From assembly GCF_900250115.1 (NCBI RefSeq), contig NZ_LT984805.1, positions 535,598 through 599,597 on the forward strand: a DNA stretch of 64,000 nucleotides, given 5' to 3'. Numbering within the stretch: position 1 is the first letter of the stretch; every line of letters begins with the position of its first letter. This DNA is from Cupriavidus taiwanensis. Its GTDB lineage: Bacteria; Pseudomonadota; Gammaproteobacteria; Burkholderiales; Burkholderiaceae. Below the pieces are notes generated by a model. That model worked only from the letters and a program-made list of their open reading frames with translations. It did not search any database and had not been told where the DNA came from. Positions 8,200-16,160 of the stretch are shown here, piece after piece. The translations under genes and the position numbers were made by a program.

Positions 8200-9545
8200 G
8201 ATGCTCTCCCGGGGATGTGCACCTGATGCAGCACCAGATGTCGAAACCGCTCGCTGGCGAGCTGCAGCAGTTCCTGCGTCACGGTCAAGTAGACGAGCGT
8301 GGAGTTGATGTCCTTGTGGCCTAGGTAGGTTGCCAGGTACGGCAGCCGCGCCTGAGGATTGATTCCTTGGCGATACCAGGAAAGCATCCGATAGACGACG
8401 AAAACGTGCCGAAGATCATGGATTCGAGGCCCGCAGCGTCCCTGTTCGGGCTTGAGCCCGGCGCGTCTCAACACGGCCACCAGCAACTTCTCGATCATCA
8501 CCCGCGAGTAGCGACCGGCAGCCTGCTGATGCCAGAACAAGCCGCTGTCGCCGTCCTGCGGTGCTCCGGCGCGTCGTCTCGCGTCGAGATACTCGCGCAG
8601 CGCTGCCACCACACTGTCAGACAGGGGCAGGCTTCTGGATTTGAAGAGCTTCGTCTCGCGAACTTCCAGCATGCCCGTGCTGAGGTCGAAGTTCCCAAGA
8701 TCCAGCCGCGCGAGTTCACCAAGACGCAGTCCGGCGCAGCAGGCGAGTACGAGCATTGTGTACAGCGCAAGTGGCCGGAGCGGAGCGCGAGGAGATGGGA
8801 AGGCGCGCGCGGTGTCGAACAACAACTGCAGCTCTTGCGGGGTATAGATGTACGGACGCCGACGTTCCCATTCGATGCGGTGCTTCAGTCGACGATCCGG
8901 CGGCGGCAGTGCGACGCTCGGATCGACACGTCGCCATGCGCGCAACAGGGCGCGTCCCGCCTGTTGGCACTCCCAGGCGTGATTCAGCGTCCGGCCCTGT
9001 GCGGCCCACTGCTGCAACAGTACCGCCGGCGGTCGCCCGGGGAGTTCCGGGCGACCTTGCAGGAACCGGTCGAAACGCAGGAGCCAGCCCGACTGTGTCT
9101 CATAACGGTAGCCTACCGCGCGCATGAGCTCCACATGCTCGCGCAGCATCTCGCCGAGAAAGCTGGCGAACCGAGCCGGCGGGCGCAGAGACTCGAGCGC
9201 CTGCAGAGGTTCGGCTGCGAGCAGCGCACGCGCGATTGGCGTGCCGTATCGTTGACCATAGCAGGAGCGCAGCTCCGCCAGTGGGTTGTGCGAAATCATG
9301 CCCTCCGAGTGGAGATAATCTAGGAAGCGATCAACGATGCACGCCCGGTGCAGCACCATGTGGACAGGCGAGTGCCGCGCGCGCTCCAGCAGCCATCCCT
9401 GCATCGTAGAGGTGCTGACTGCGGCATCGCCACGTTGCCGCACGAAACGCTGGAACCCGCGCAAAACACAACGGTAGACCTTGGCCGTATCGCGACTGCG
9501 CAGCCCCAGGTGATGTACGTGACGCTCGATCGCGTCGCACTTCAT
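8196..9545 (-). CDS. second RIT tyrosine recombinase (ritB)
   Basis: A site-specific tyrosine recombinase, 449 aa, intact. Start ATG 9545 (MKCDAIERHVHHLGLRSRDT) lies 15 bases after the stop of the first recombinase gene, which implies translational coupling. The N-terminal 200 residues are the core-binding region. The catalytic domain shows the first arginine in CCAGLRLGELARL, the box II segment RIHDLRHVFVVYRML, and GHKDINSTLVYLTV with the tyrosine. It would work together with the two flanking recombinases to move the RIT element. Because its partners are broken, present activity is doubtful. Confidence 0.85.
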   Translation of the reverse strand: MKCDAIERHVHHLGLRSRDTAKVYRCVLRGFQRFVRQRGDAAVSTSTMQGWLLERARHSPVHMVLHRACIVDRFLDYLHSEGMISHNPLAELRSCYGQRYGTPIARALLAAEPLQALESLRPPARFASFLGEMLREHVELMRAVGYRYETQSGWLLRFDRFLQGRPELPGRPPAVLLQQWAAQGRTLNHAWECQQAGRALLRAWRRVDPSVALPPPDRRLKHRIEWERRRPYIYTPQELQLLFDTARAFPSPRAPLRPLALYTMLVLACCAGLRLGELARLDLGNFDLSTGMLEVRETKLFKSRSLPLSDSVVAALREYLDARRRAGAPQDGDSGLFWHQQAAGRYSRVMIEKLLVAVLRRAGLKPEQGRCGPRIHDLRHVFVVYRMLSWYRQGINPQARLPYLATYLGHKDINSTLVYLTVTQELLQLASERFRHLVLHQVHIPGRAS

Positions 9546-9560
9546 CTTCGAGCCACGTAT

Positions 9561-9838
9561 TCATTGCGCCCCGTCGGTCAGGAGTTCGCTGATCTCCAGG
9601 GAGACGTCGCGCAGTTCATCGACAGCGAGCTTCAGGTACGGCAACACGGAACTTGATGAGCGGTGCCCCAGCACGTCCTCAATCAGCTTGGGCGGCACCC
9701 CGCCGCGCAATAGGCTGATGGCACGCGCGTGCCGGAAGGCATGCGGTCCGCGCTTGCCATTGGTTTGCACGCCTGCAGCATCGAGCCGCCTGCGCAGTGA
9801 GGTGTACAGGCTTGAGCCGTTGGTGCGTATTCCGGTGA
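9561..9838 (-). pseudogene. first RIT tyrosine recombinase (ritA), 3' end only
   Basis: Only about 90 C-terminal residues remain: GPHAFRHARAISLLRGGVPP (box II histidine and arginine), then DVLGHRSSSSVLPYLKLAVD with the tyrosine. The frame continues rightwards past 9838 as sequence that is not recombinase but the terminal repeat region of an IS21-type element, so the gene was cut there. About two thirds of the protein, including the first catalytic arginine, is missing. Confidence 0.75.
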
Positions 9839-9946
9839 ATGTGACCGACGATTCCGGCATCGTGACCACTGATTCCGTTTTATCGTGACCGCTGTGGCCC
9901 CGCAGTTTCCGGCTGATTGTGACCGGCAATTCCGGCGTCGTGACCG
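9839..9946. repeat. IS21-type end with repeated transposase-binding motifs
   Basis: GTGACCGACGATTCCGGCAT (9841 on) and GTGACCGGCAATTCCGGCGT (9919 on) are two related copies of a roughly 28-bp motif, 78 bp apart, with a partial third GTGACC at about 9885. Such multiple repeats form the ends of IS21 elements. They lie beside the istB gene at 9994-10761. Confidence 0.7.
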
Positions 9947-9993
9947 GTGATGGGTTGAGGGTGTTGCGCGGGGACGGATTCTACTCTGCCAAG

Positions 9994-10761
9994 CTAAGCA
10001 GTGTGGCTGCCGCTGGATGTCGTGCTCGTTTTTTGAGCAGACTTTCTGAGCGAATCGCCCGCCAGCGTGATGCGGTGAATACGGTGCATCAGACGATCGA
10101 GGATCGCATCGGCGATGGTGGAATCGCCGATCCAGCCATGCCAGTGCTCGACGGGTAGTTGGCTGGTAATGAGTAGCCCACGGCTGCTGCCGCGATCGTC
10201 AATGAGTTCAAGCAGGTCATTGCGCGTGACCGCGTCCAGCGGCGCCACCGCCCAGTCGTCCAGTACGATCAGGTCGGTTTTGGCCATCTGCAGCAGCCAT
10301 TTGCCGAAGCCACCGCTGCCATGCAGAATACGTAACTCTTCTGCCAGCCTGGGCACGCGCAGATAAGCGACGGAATGCCCGCGGCGGCAGGCGTACTGCG
10401 CCAGCGCGCAGGCCAGCCAGGTCTTGCCGACGCCGGTCGGGCCACCGATCAGGACAGTATGTCCGGTTGTGATCCAGTCGGACAGCGCGAGACTGGTGAC
10501 CTGTTTCCGATCAATGCCGCGGCCTGGACGGGCGTCAAGATCCTCGATGGTGGCGTGGGGGTACTTGAGGCGGGCACGCTGCAAGAGACGGGCAAGCTTG
10601 CGGTCATTGCGCCAGAGCAGTTCGCGGTCGATCAGCAGCGCCAGGCGTTCCTCGAAGGCGAGCGCGCTGGCGCCGGGCTGGGCAAGCTGTTCTTCCAGGG
10701 CGGCGGCAAAGCCGTCGAGCTTGAGTGAGCGCAGTTGCGCGAGCGTGGTGTGGGTCATCAT
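9994..10761 (-). CDS. istB: IstB, IS21-family helper ATPase
   Basis: IstB is the AAA+ ATPase that prepares target DNA for the IS21 transposase IstA. The start is taken as ATG 10761 (MMTHTTLAQLRSLKLDGFAA); a longer frame to 10797 lacks support. Walker A GPTGVGKTWLA and Walker B DLIVLDDWAVAP are intact, and the arginine-rich C-terminal part (ITSQLPVEHWHGWIGDSTIA, then DRLMHRIHRITL) is typical. It is about 255 aa, the usual length. The istA gene that should lie just upstream (towards 11 kb) is missing, and the truncated istA at 6519 is on the other strand and of a different IS. This is therefore an orphan beside its own IS end. Confidence 0.85.
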   Translation of the reverse strand: MMTHTTLAQLRSLKLDGFAAALEEQLAQPGASALAFEERLALLIDRELLWRNDRKLARLLQRARLKYPHATIEDLDARPGRGIDRKQVTSLALSDWITTGHTVLIGGPTGVGKTWLACALAQYACRRGHSVAYLRVPRLAEELRILHGSGGFGKWLLQMAKTDLIVLDDWAVAPLDAVTRNDLLELIDDRGSSRGLLITSQLPVEHWHGWIGDSTIADAILDRLMHRIHRITLAGDSLRKSAQKTSTTSSGSHTA

Positions 10762-11220
10762 GAGATTGGGTTCCGGTTGTGAGCGCCAGGCAAGCAAGAT
10801 CGACTGTGGCGGCTGCCCAGCGGTGTGCGAGGGCCATTGAGGTGAATCGCGGGAGTTAGTGCTGCCTGGCAGACAGCGTTACTGGTAGTAGCTGGGGCCG
10901 CGCAGGTGTGCGTGGTCGGGACTGACCCACTCGGCAGGAGGGGCCGTGGTCAGCCTATCGCGACCGGTTTCGAGCACGTTCTTGTCATGACCCCAGGAAG
11001 CCGCGAAAAATCAAAAATGCAATTAACTACCAGACAGCTACCCACAACAGCATTGTCAGCTTCCAAGGCGAAGGCAACACCGAAGCGGTGCTCCTATTGC
11101 GCGTGGACGGCGATGGTAAAATTTCATTTTCGTGAAATTTTATTTCGCCCTATGCCGAGGCCTCTTCCTGATCCAACGCCACCATCACGCGCGACCATCC
11201 GCAGCATTGACTAACTTGGT
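10762..11220. other. spacer with a 10-bp palindrome, no gene recognised
   Basis: About 460 bases with only short, family-less frames. A palindrome at 11117-11142 lies about 110 bases before the HipB-like gene and could be its operator. There is no trace of istA coding sequence. Confidence 0.4.
11117..11142. repeat. palindrome, possible operator
   Basis: TAAAATTTCA and TGAAATTTTA form a perfect 10-bp inverted repeat around TTTTCG, in an AT-rich stretch upstream of an XRE-type regulator gene. An autoregulatory operator is plausible; a DNA end relic is the alternative. Confidence 0.4.
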
Positions 11221-11253
11221 GACCGGATACGGGCAACGCGGGCAGGGGAAGGT

Positions 11254-11487
11254 ATGCCCATTGACCAGGCCGCCACTCATTGTGGCGTTTCCGTTGGCAT
11301 GCTGTCCAAGCTGGAGAACGGCAAGGGCGTCAATCTGGCGCACGCGCTGCGCGTGATGGACGGACTGGGTTTGACGATGCTCGTCGTGCCGAGGGCGCAT
11401 GCGGCGTTGCTCGAACAGGCAGCGGCTCATGCGGCCAAGATGGACAAAAATGCAGCCAGGGAGCGGAAAGCCGGGGTTGAAGAGTAG
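11254..11487 (+). CDS. XRE/HipB-like helix-turn-helix protein, possibly 5'-truncated
   Basis: A small DNA-binding protein of the Cro/C1 (XRE) class resembling HipB antitoxins. From ATG 11254 the helix-turn-helix reads IDQAATHCGVSVGMLSKLEN, followed by GKGVNLAHALRVMDGLGLTM and a basic, alanine-rich tail; 77 aa. The same frame is open back to 11215 and encodes GDRIRATRAGEG, which is the expected first helix, but no ATG is found there and a stop lies at 11212. The true start may be lost by a frameshift (MTNLVT-like residues sit in another frame at about 11208). No hipA kinase gene follows, so if it was an antitoxin, it has lost its toxin. Confidence 0.6.
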   Translation: MPIDQAATHCGVSVGMLSKLENGKGVNLAHALRVMDGLGLTMLVVPRAHAALLEQAAAHAAKMDKNAARERKAGVEE

Positions 11488-12101
11488 ACAACAGCATGTG
11501 GCAGGCAACGCGCGGCTTGCTAAACACCCAGCCGGCGGTGGGCGAGCTCTTCCACGATCGATGCCTGGAGCCTGTCGCGAGATACCTTGAGCGGATCGCG
11601 CTCTGGGGTGGATGCCATCCAGCGCTCGAAGTCGACGAATGCGGCTGGACTGATCGTCGTCATCCGCGCCATTCTTCCGGTCACGGAAACGATGGGCGCA
11701 GAGAATGGAGGCGACCCCAACAGGACATTTGGGCGTCGCACCTGGATTGCCCAGAGGTCATCTTCATAATCTCGCAGAGCATGCCGCCGCGAACTTCTGT
11801 GGCCTTGCGGCGCGCGGATTACCACGCTTCGAACATCGTCTTCGCGTCAAGTTACTGGCGCAGCGCATTTTTATCCAACTCGATCCGACGATCCAAGGGG
11901 TTTCAGTATAAAAGTGCAATATGCAAATTTCATACTGAAACCCATGCATCATGCAGGCCTTGAGCATCCACCGCAGGGGGCAACTGAGTCGCGCGATGGT
12001 GTCATTGCGGATGAGACATTGCAGCCACGCTGCAGGCAGGTTCCTGCTGCAACCTTCATTGAACCCGCGTGGCGGTGCACGCCTTCGGGCTGGTTGATAT
12101 C
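11488..12101. other. unassigned segment with a long-armed inverted repeat
   Basis: About 600 bases between the HipB-like gene and the tnpS fragment. A minus-strand frame at 11520-11825 (FVDFERWMASTPERDPLKVS...) has plausible composition but no family match I can name, and no good start. The inverted repeat at 11898-11943 is listed separately. Confidence 0.35.
11898..11943. repeat. 12-bp inverted repeat with 22-base spacer
   Basis: GGGTTTCAGTAT (11898-11909) and ATACTGAAACCC (11932-11943) are perfect complements. The spacer is AT-rich. It resembles a pair of facing recombinase or transposase binding sites more than a terminator. A tnpS relic follows 160 bases downstream. Confidence 0.45.
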
Positions 12102-12180
12102 CCGGCGCATCCTCTTCGCTGTGCAGGGAGCCGTTCGTCGTGGAGATCGACGAATGCCCAAAGTTATCCCGCACGTAACG
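12102..12180 (-). pseudogene. 3' fragment of a tnpS-type tyrosine recombinase
   Basis: The translated residues RDNFGHSSISTTNGSLHSEEDA match RDNFGHASISTTSGYLHSED in the intact TnpS at 14011-15282, and the DNA is about 85% identical over this stretch. The catalytic tyrosine (SGYLH) is replaced (NGSLH). The fragment ends directly at the stop of the fic gene, so fic lies between two tnpS 3' ends in the same orientation. Confidence 0.7.
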
Positions 12181-12183
12181 CAG

Positions 12184-13746
12184 TCATCTTGAGGATCCGC
12201 TATCGAAAGTCTTGAAAGCAGTCTTCAGACTATCAACCAGATCTGCCACGATCTGGTCATTCTCGAGAATGGGGAACTCCTTTCGGAGCTTGTTGGAGAC
12301 TGCACCCTGATTGTCCCTGATCGAGCGGATGATCCGATCGATATCGGCATCAGGACCGTCGATGATGTCCTTCACCATCCGCCGAGCGGTTGTCCACTCC
12401 TGCAGAATCCCCGCCTCTGTCCTCATCTCCTGCCGGATGGTTTTGTCGATGATGTCGGCCATATATTCGACCTGCACAGTTAGGTCGGGGTAACGCCATG
12501 CCGGTAGTGCAGCGTCATATCCGGCAAACTCAAAGTTCGATTGAATGCCATCCGGATACAACGTGCGGGAGGGCGCAAATTCGCAAAGGTTGCCGTACCT
12601 GCGCATTAATGGTTTCGAGAAGCATTCAAGGATATGGTCGTAGCGTGCGATGTTCTGCGGTTTCTCCGTGATGACAGCCGAGATCGGCAGGATGAAGGGT
12701 CGCGGCACGGCACCATCTCGTCGCAGGACGTCGTTAATGATGAACCGGTGGATACGGCCATTTCCGTCGGCCAGCGGGTGGATGAAAACGAATGCGAACG
12801 CGGCCGCGCCGGCCCGAATTACCGAGGATTGCCCGGCGGTGCGCTCCAGAAAGACCTCAAGTCCGTGCAGCAGGTCCCGCAGCCTATCCCAATGCGGAGC
12901 GACATAGTGGACGATCTGTTCAAACCGATGCGTTTCGCCAACGAACACCGGCGAGGCCCGCAGCCCGAAACGGGAAATAGTGCTGCGCTCGCTAACGATT
13001 TCTCGCTGCAGCTCGGCTAGCGTATCCGGGGACAGTAGCGCGGGGTATTCACCGATCCGCCGTTCCATGACTGCCGCAAATCGGCGAATTCGGTCCAGTT
13101 GGTCCTGCTCGTGCTCGATCGCAAACGACGACTTGGATTCCTTGATCGTCAGCCAGACGGCGCTGCGCATCAGGACATTGTCCCCGAACTCGGCATTCAG
13201 CTCGTCGAGCCGGGCGGCGCAGTCGTAGTCCTGTGCCGCCTTGACTTCGGGTGTCCGTCGAATCAGGGGGCAGAAATCTCGATTGCCGGGAAGGTTGTCG
13301 CGCACGCGCCAACGTTGATTTCGAGTGGGTATCGTCGCGGCAAAGTAAGCCTCAGAGTCAATCGCGTCGACGTAGTTGCCCCCGGTCACGGCCCCGACGC
13401 CGGCGATCTGGCGGCCGGTTAGCCATTCATACAGAAATCCAACTCGTCTGGCATACTGGCCGGTGCGCTCGCTGTTCAGCCAGGCAGCCAACTCTCCCTG
13501 GGGAAGTACATCAAAGAGCCGTGCCAGGAACTCGAGATGGACTCCTTCCTGTCGGATCGCATAAGTCAGGTGGGCCTGCAGCGTTGGCTCCTGGCGAGAA
13601 CCGGCGGGATAGATCTCCAGCGTCTTACCCTCGGTGACCACGGAACGCCGAGCGGCGCCAATCTCGCTGGTAATCTGAAATTCCTGTACCGGGGTTATCT
13701 GATAGTGCTCTGCGAGCCACTTGTACCCTATCCATTCCGTGCTCAA
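12184..13746 (-). CDS. Fic-domain protein (probable AMPylating enzyme)
   Basis: Fic proteins transfer AMP (or another nucleotide moiety) from a nucleotide to a hydroxyl side chain of a target protein. The family motif is complete: HPLADGNGR at about residues 323-331, with the catalytic histidine first. At about 206-211 the sequence SSFAIEH resembles the inhibitory helix [S/T]xxxE[G/N] that silences class II Fic enzymes, with His in place of Gly or Asn. The protein is 520 aa and cytosolic, with no membrane segment. The start is TTG 13746, supported by GGAG six bases upstream. It stands alone, between a tnpS relic and the tnpS of module A, so it is likely transposon cargo. Target and biological role are unknown; defence or toxin-like activity is possible. 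Confidence 0.8.
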   Translation of the reverse strand: MSTEWIGYKWLAEHYQITPVQEFQITSEIGAARRSVVTEGKTLEIYPAGSRQEPTLQAHLTYAIRQEGVHLEFLARLFDVLPQGELAAWLNSERTGQYARRVGFLYEWLTGRQIAGVGAVTGGNYVDAIDSEAYFAATIPTRNQRWRVRDNLPGNRDFCPLIRRTPEVKAAQDYDCAARLDELNAEFGDNVLMRSAVWLTIKESKSSFAIEHEQDQLDRIRRFAAVMERRIGEYPALLSPDTLAELQREIVSERSTISRFGLRASPVFVGETHRFEQIVHYVAPHWDRLRDLLHGLEVFLERTAGQSSVIRAGAAAFAFVFIHPLADGNGRIHRFIINDVLRRDGAVPRPFILPISAVITEKPQNIARYDHILECFSKPLMRRYGNLCEFAPSRTLYPDGIQSNFEFAGYDAALPAWRYPDLTVQVEYMADIIDKTIRQEMRTEAGILQEWTTARRMVKDIIDGPDADIDRIIRSIRDNQGAVSNKLRKEFPILENDQIVADLVDSLKTAFKTFDSGSSR

Positions 13747-14010
13747 CGTGAACTCCGTCGTTTAATTTGGCCTGCGGATGTTTAAAAATTCCGCTATTTC
13801 TTGATTATCGTTTAAACGACACTTCGTTGTTGACGTCGAACGCTTTTGGAAACGCATGCTTGGCGGAAGCAAGCGCTTTCGCTTGAGCAAGCGGCGGCGC
13901 ATGCGGTCAAGATTCTGGTGTGAAAAGGGCAGGCCGCGATCGGGTCGGGTGTCAATCTCAGTTGCCCGCACGATCGACGCAAAGAGCCATTCGCCGGGCG
14001 GGGGGGCGCC

Positions 14011-15282
14011 TTAGGTCTTGCTGGTCCAGCCGATGCGATGCCGCACTTGCGTGGCCTCGTGCCGCGCATCGTCCTCGCTGTGCAGGTAGCCGCTGGTCGT
14101 CGAGATCGACGCATGCCCGAAGTTGTCCCGCACGTAACGCAGATCCACCTGCCGGTCGGTCATGTGGGAGCCGGCGGTGTGGCGCAGCCAGTGCGCCGAG
14201 GCGCTGGCCAGGACATCGGCCTGCGCCGCCCATTCGGGTCCGCGCGCGCGCAGGCTCGCTGCCGCCAGGCCGAACACTTCCTTCAGGATCAGGTGCAGCG
14301 CGCTGCGTGACAGGCCTCGTTCACGGTTCTCCTGACCGATGACCGGCAGCAGCAAGGGGCGGGTCTCCCCAGGCTGCGGCGTCGGCGCCAGTCCGTGGGC
14401 GCGGCGGTAGCGCGCCAGTTCAGCAATCAGCTCGTCGGTGGCCGGCACCAGCCGGGTCTTGTTGCCCTTGCCGGTCACTTCCAGCCACCAGCGCTCGATG
14501 CCCTGGGTGTCGCGCCGGCAGAAGAACGCCCCCATTGTCGTGCCGGTGACCTCCGCCGCGCGCAAACCCCCCAGGTAGAGCACGGTCAGCAGCCAGCGAC
14601 AGCGCGCCGCATGCAGGCGTTCGCGCTCGGTGGCGGTGTCGGCGGTCCCCGGCATCGCCTCGATGGTGGCCTTGACCACGTCCCACAGTTCGTGACTGAG
14701 GTAGCGCTTGATGCGCGGGCGGGTCGGCGCGCGCCGCCGGCGCGCGAGCGCCAGCGGATTGCCGGCGAGGTAGCTGGCCTCGGTCAGCCAGGCGAACAGC
14801 GCGTTCAGGATCACCAGTGCCTGACGAATGCTGCGGGGCGCCAGCGGTCCGGCAAACGGCCGCCAGTCCGGATGACTGCGCGCGAGTTTTTTGCTGCCGG
14901 CCAGCACCCAGCGCGCGGCCGGTTGCGGGTCGGCGAGGAAGCGCTCATACGCGAGCAGGTCCTCGTGCGTCAGCGACGACAGTGGCTTGCCCAATTGCAG
15001 TACCGACCACAGGATCAAGCGCTCGACCTCGCGCCGGTAGGCGGTCAGCGTCGCCGCGCTGTCGGCATAGCGCGCGAGCCAGGCGGTGACGGCGGCGAGA
15101 TCGTCGCCCGCGGCAATGCCGGTGGCGCGGTCCGGGGCGCGGTTGCTGCCGGCAGCGCCAGACAGTGCCGGAGGCAGGCGCAGGCGTTCCAGCGGGATGG
15201 GAAGCGCGGTGGGGAGCGGGGCGGCCGGGCCGTCCGAAGGTGGGAGCGGAAGCAATTCCATGAGTAGGCGCCGAATTTTCAA
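14011..15282 (-). CDS. tnpS: TnpS-like tyrosine recombinase, module A
   Basis: A tyrosine recombinase of the kind (TnpS) that resolves cointegrates of Tn4651-like Tn3-family transposons. Start at 15282 or the internal ATG at 15261 (MELLPLPPSDG). The core-binding domain includes TLTAYRREVERLILWSVLQL. The catalytic residues are R in LGGLRAAEVTG, a lysine hairpin EVTGKGNKTRLVPA, HWLRHTAGSHM, and GHASISTTSGYLHSED with the nucleophile Y. It is 423 aa. The gene diverges from a KfrA/TnpT-like gene at 16161 across a vapBC pair and an AT-rich palindromic site, the layout of tnpS-rst-tnpT with a toxin-antitoxin module added. No tnpA of matching type is nearby, so this is a remnant recombination module. 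Confidence 0.8.
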   Translation of the reverse strand: MKIRRLLMELLPLPPSDGPAAPLPTALPIPLERLRLPPALSGAAGSNRAPDRATGIAAGDDLAAVTAWLARYADSAATLTAYRREVERLILWSVLQLGKPLSSLTHEDLLAYERFLADPQPAARWVLAGSKKLARSHPDWRPFAGPLAPRSIRQALVILNALFAWLTEASYLAGNPLALARRRRAPTRPRIKRYLSHELWDVVKATIEAMPGTADTATERERLHAARCRWLLTVLYLGGLRAAEVTGTTMGAFFCRRDTQGIERWWLEVTGKGNKTRLVPATDELIAELARYRRAHGLAPTPQPGETRPLLLPVIGQENRERGLSRSALHLILKEVFGLAAASLRARGPEWAAQADVLASASAHWLRHTAGSHMTDRQVDLRYVRDNFGHASISTTSGYLHSEDDARHEATQVRHRIGWTSKT

Positions 15283-15361
15283 GAATCGGCGGAGCTGGGG
15301 GAGCGGTCAAATCGGGCCGCCCTCGGCTGCTATGCTGCCACTGCCGAAGTTTCTGTGGACC

Positions 15362-15739
15362 CTAAACCCGGATGACGAGGTCGGAATACTTCCAGACGTG
15401 TTCGTCTGCCGAGAGCAGTCGCAATGGTTCGGTGATCGCCTGAGCGACCAGCAGCCGATCAAACGGATCGCGATGGTGGTTTGGCAGATGACGCACTGCG
15501 GCTGCATGCGTGTTCGTCACCGGAAGTTCGCGAAAGCCTGCGGCGGGTATTTCAGCGATGAGTTCGTCGACATCGACTTCGATCTTGTCGAGGCCCGCCT
15601 TGATGGAGATTTCCCAGAGGCTGGCCGCACTGATGAAGACCTCCTCGGCCTCCAGGATCATTCGCTGCGCGCTCTGGCTCAACTTCGGGTCATTCGTCAC
15701 CGCCCAGAGGAACACATGGGTATCGAGCAGGATGCGCAT
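15362..15739 (-). CDS. vapC: VapC-type PIN-domain toxin
   Basis: PIN-domain ribonuclease, 125 aa. Acidic metal-binding residues are visible: D6 in RILLDTHVFLW, E43 in SLWEISIK, D91/D94 in DPFDRLLVAQA, and the aspartate in LLSADEHV. VapC toxins cut specific RNAs and halt translation when free of their antitoxin. Start ATG 15739 overlaps the antitoxin stop (TAATG), so the two are translationally coupled. It lies inside the tnpS-tnpT intergenic space; toxin-antitoxin pairs at this position in Tn3-family transposons are a known pattern thought to affect transposon maintenance or transposition control. Confidence 0.88.
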   Translation of the reverse strand: MRILLDTHVFLWAVTNDPKLSQSAQRMILEAEEVFISAASLWEISIKAGLDKIEVDVDELIAEIPAAGFRELPVTNTHAAAVRHLPNHHRDPFDRLLVAQAITEPLRLLSADEHVWKYSDLVIRV

Positions 15740-15975
15740 TACCGTCCTTCGAAGGCGGCCAGCAAGTCATCGGGGAGCGGCGCGTCGAAGTCATCCGCCG
15801 TGCGGATCTTGCCCAGCAGCCCGCCGAGGCGCCGTGGGGGCTTTGGCTTGGCGAACGGCACGATCCGGACCACCGGCTTGCCCGCCTTCGCAATCACGAC
15901 CTCGTCGCCTGCCGCCACCTCTTCGATGAGCCGCGAAAGGTGGGTTTTGGCCTCATGAATGTTCACGGTCTGCAT
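15739..15975 (-). CDS. vapB: Phd/YefM-type antitoxin (VapB)
   Basis: Antitoxin partner of the adjacent PIN toxin. The start is taken as ATG 15975 (MQTVNIHEAKTHLSRLIEEV), which has AGGAGA about seven bases upstream; an in-frame ATG at 15990 has no such site. The N-terminal Phd/YefM DNA-binding fold is clear (IHEAKTHLSRLI, DEVVIAKAGKPVVRIVP), and the C-terminal DFDAPLPDDLLAAFEGR is the disordered toxin-neutralising tail. About 78 aa. Such antitoxins usually repress their own promoter, which here would lie at 15976-16080, next to the recombination site. Confidence 0.88.
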   Translation of the reverse strand: MQTVNIHEAKTHLSRLIEEVAAGDEVVIAKAGKPVVRIVPFAKPKPPRRLGGLLGKIRTADDFDAPLPDDLLAAFEGR

Positions 15976-16104
15976 AGTGTTCTCCTGCAAGAGAAACTTA
16001 GTCTAGCTTAGTCTGTTCAGATCCGCAAGGTTACGTAGATGCCAGATCCTCCGCGCATTCGCTAGACATAAGCGGATTTATGTCTAAACTTTGTCGATTG
16101 AAAT

Positions 16105-16140
16105 TACATCTATAACGTATTACGTAGTAATATATATAAA
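16105..16140. promoter_or_regulatory. putative recombination site (rst/res) and tnpT promoter region, module A
   Basis: An AT-rich stretch containing AACGTATTACGTAGTAATAT, with the inverted repeat ATTAC-GTA-GTAAT at 16119-16131. Similar CGTATTACGT / ACGTAATACG motifs occur between the divergent tnpS and tnpT genes of the two other modules (about 24820 and 49490). In Tn4651-like elements the cointegrate resolution site lies here. Confidence 0.55.
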
Positions 16141-16160
16141 TTCAACGACGCTTTTTGCCG

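Larger units (their letters stand above)
7191..9838 (-). mobile_element. RIT (recombinase-in-trio) element, truncated
   Basis: Three tyrosine recombinase genes lie head to tail on the minus strand: the 3' part of a first one (9561-9838), a full second one (8196-9545) and a frameshifted third (7191-8199). The ends touch (ATGA overlap at 8196-8199; 15-bp gap before 9561). Three consecutive, different tyrosine recombinases are the hallmark of RIT elements, first noticed in Cupriavidus. The upstream part of the first gene has been lost to an IS21-type end that begins at about 9839. Confidence 0.75.

Noticed and set aside
7053-10797. A single IS21 element made of istA (6519) and istB (9994)
   Set aside because: The genes are on opposite strands and beside different terminal repeat types (GTAAAAxTGACCCACC versus GTGACCGxxxATTCCGGC), so they come from two elements.
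11520-11825. 101-aa frame on the minus strand (FVDFERWMASTPERDPLKVS...)
   Set aside because: No recognised family, no ribosome site; left unannotated although the composition is not absurd.
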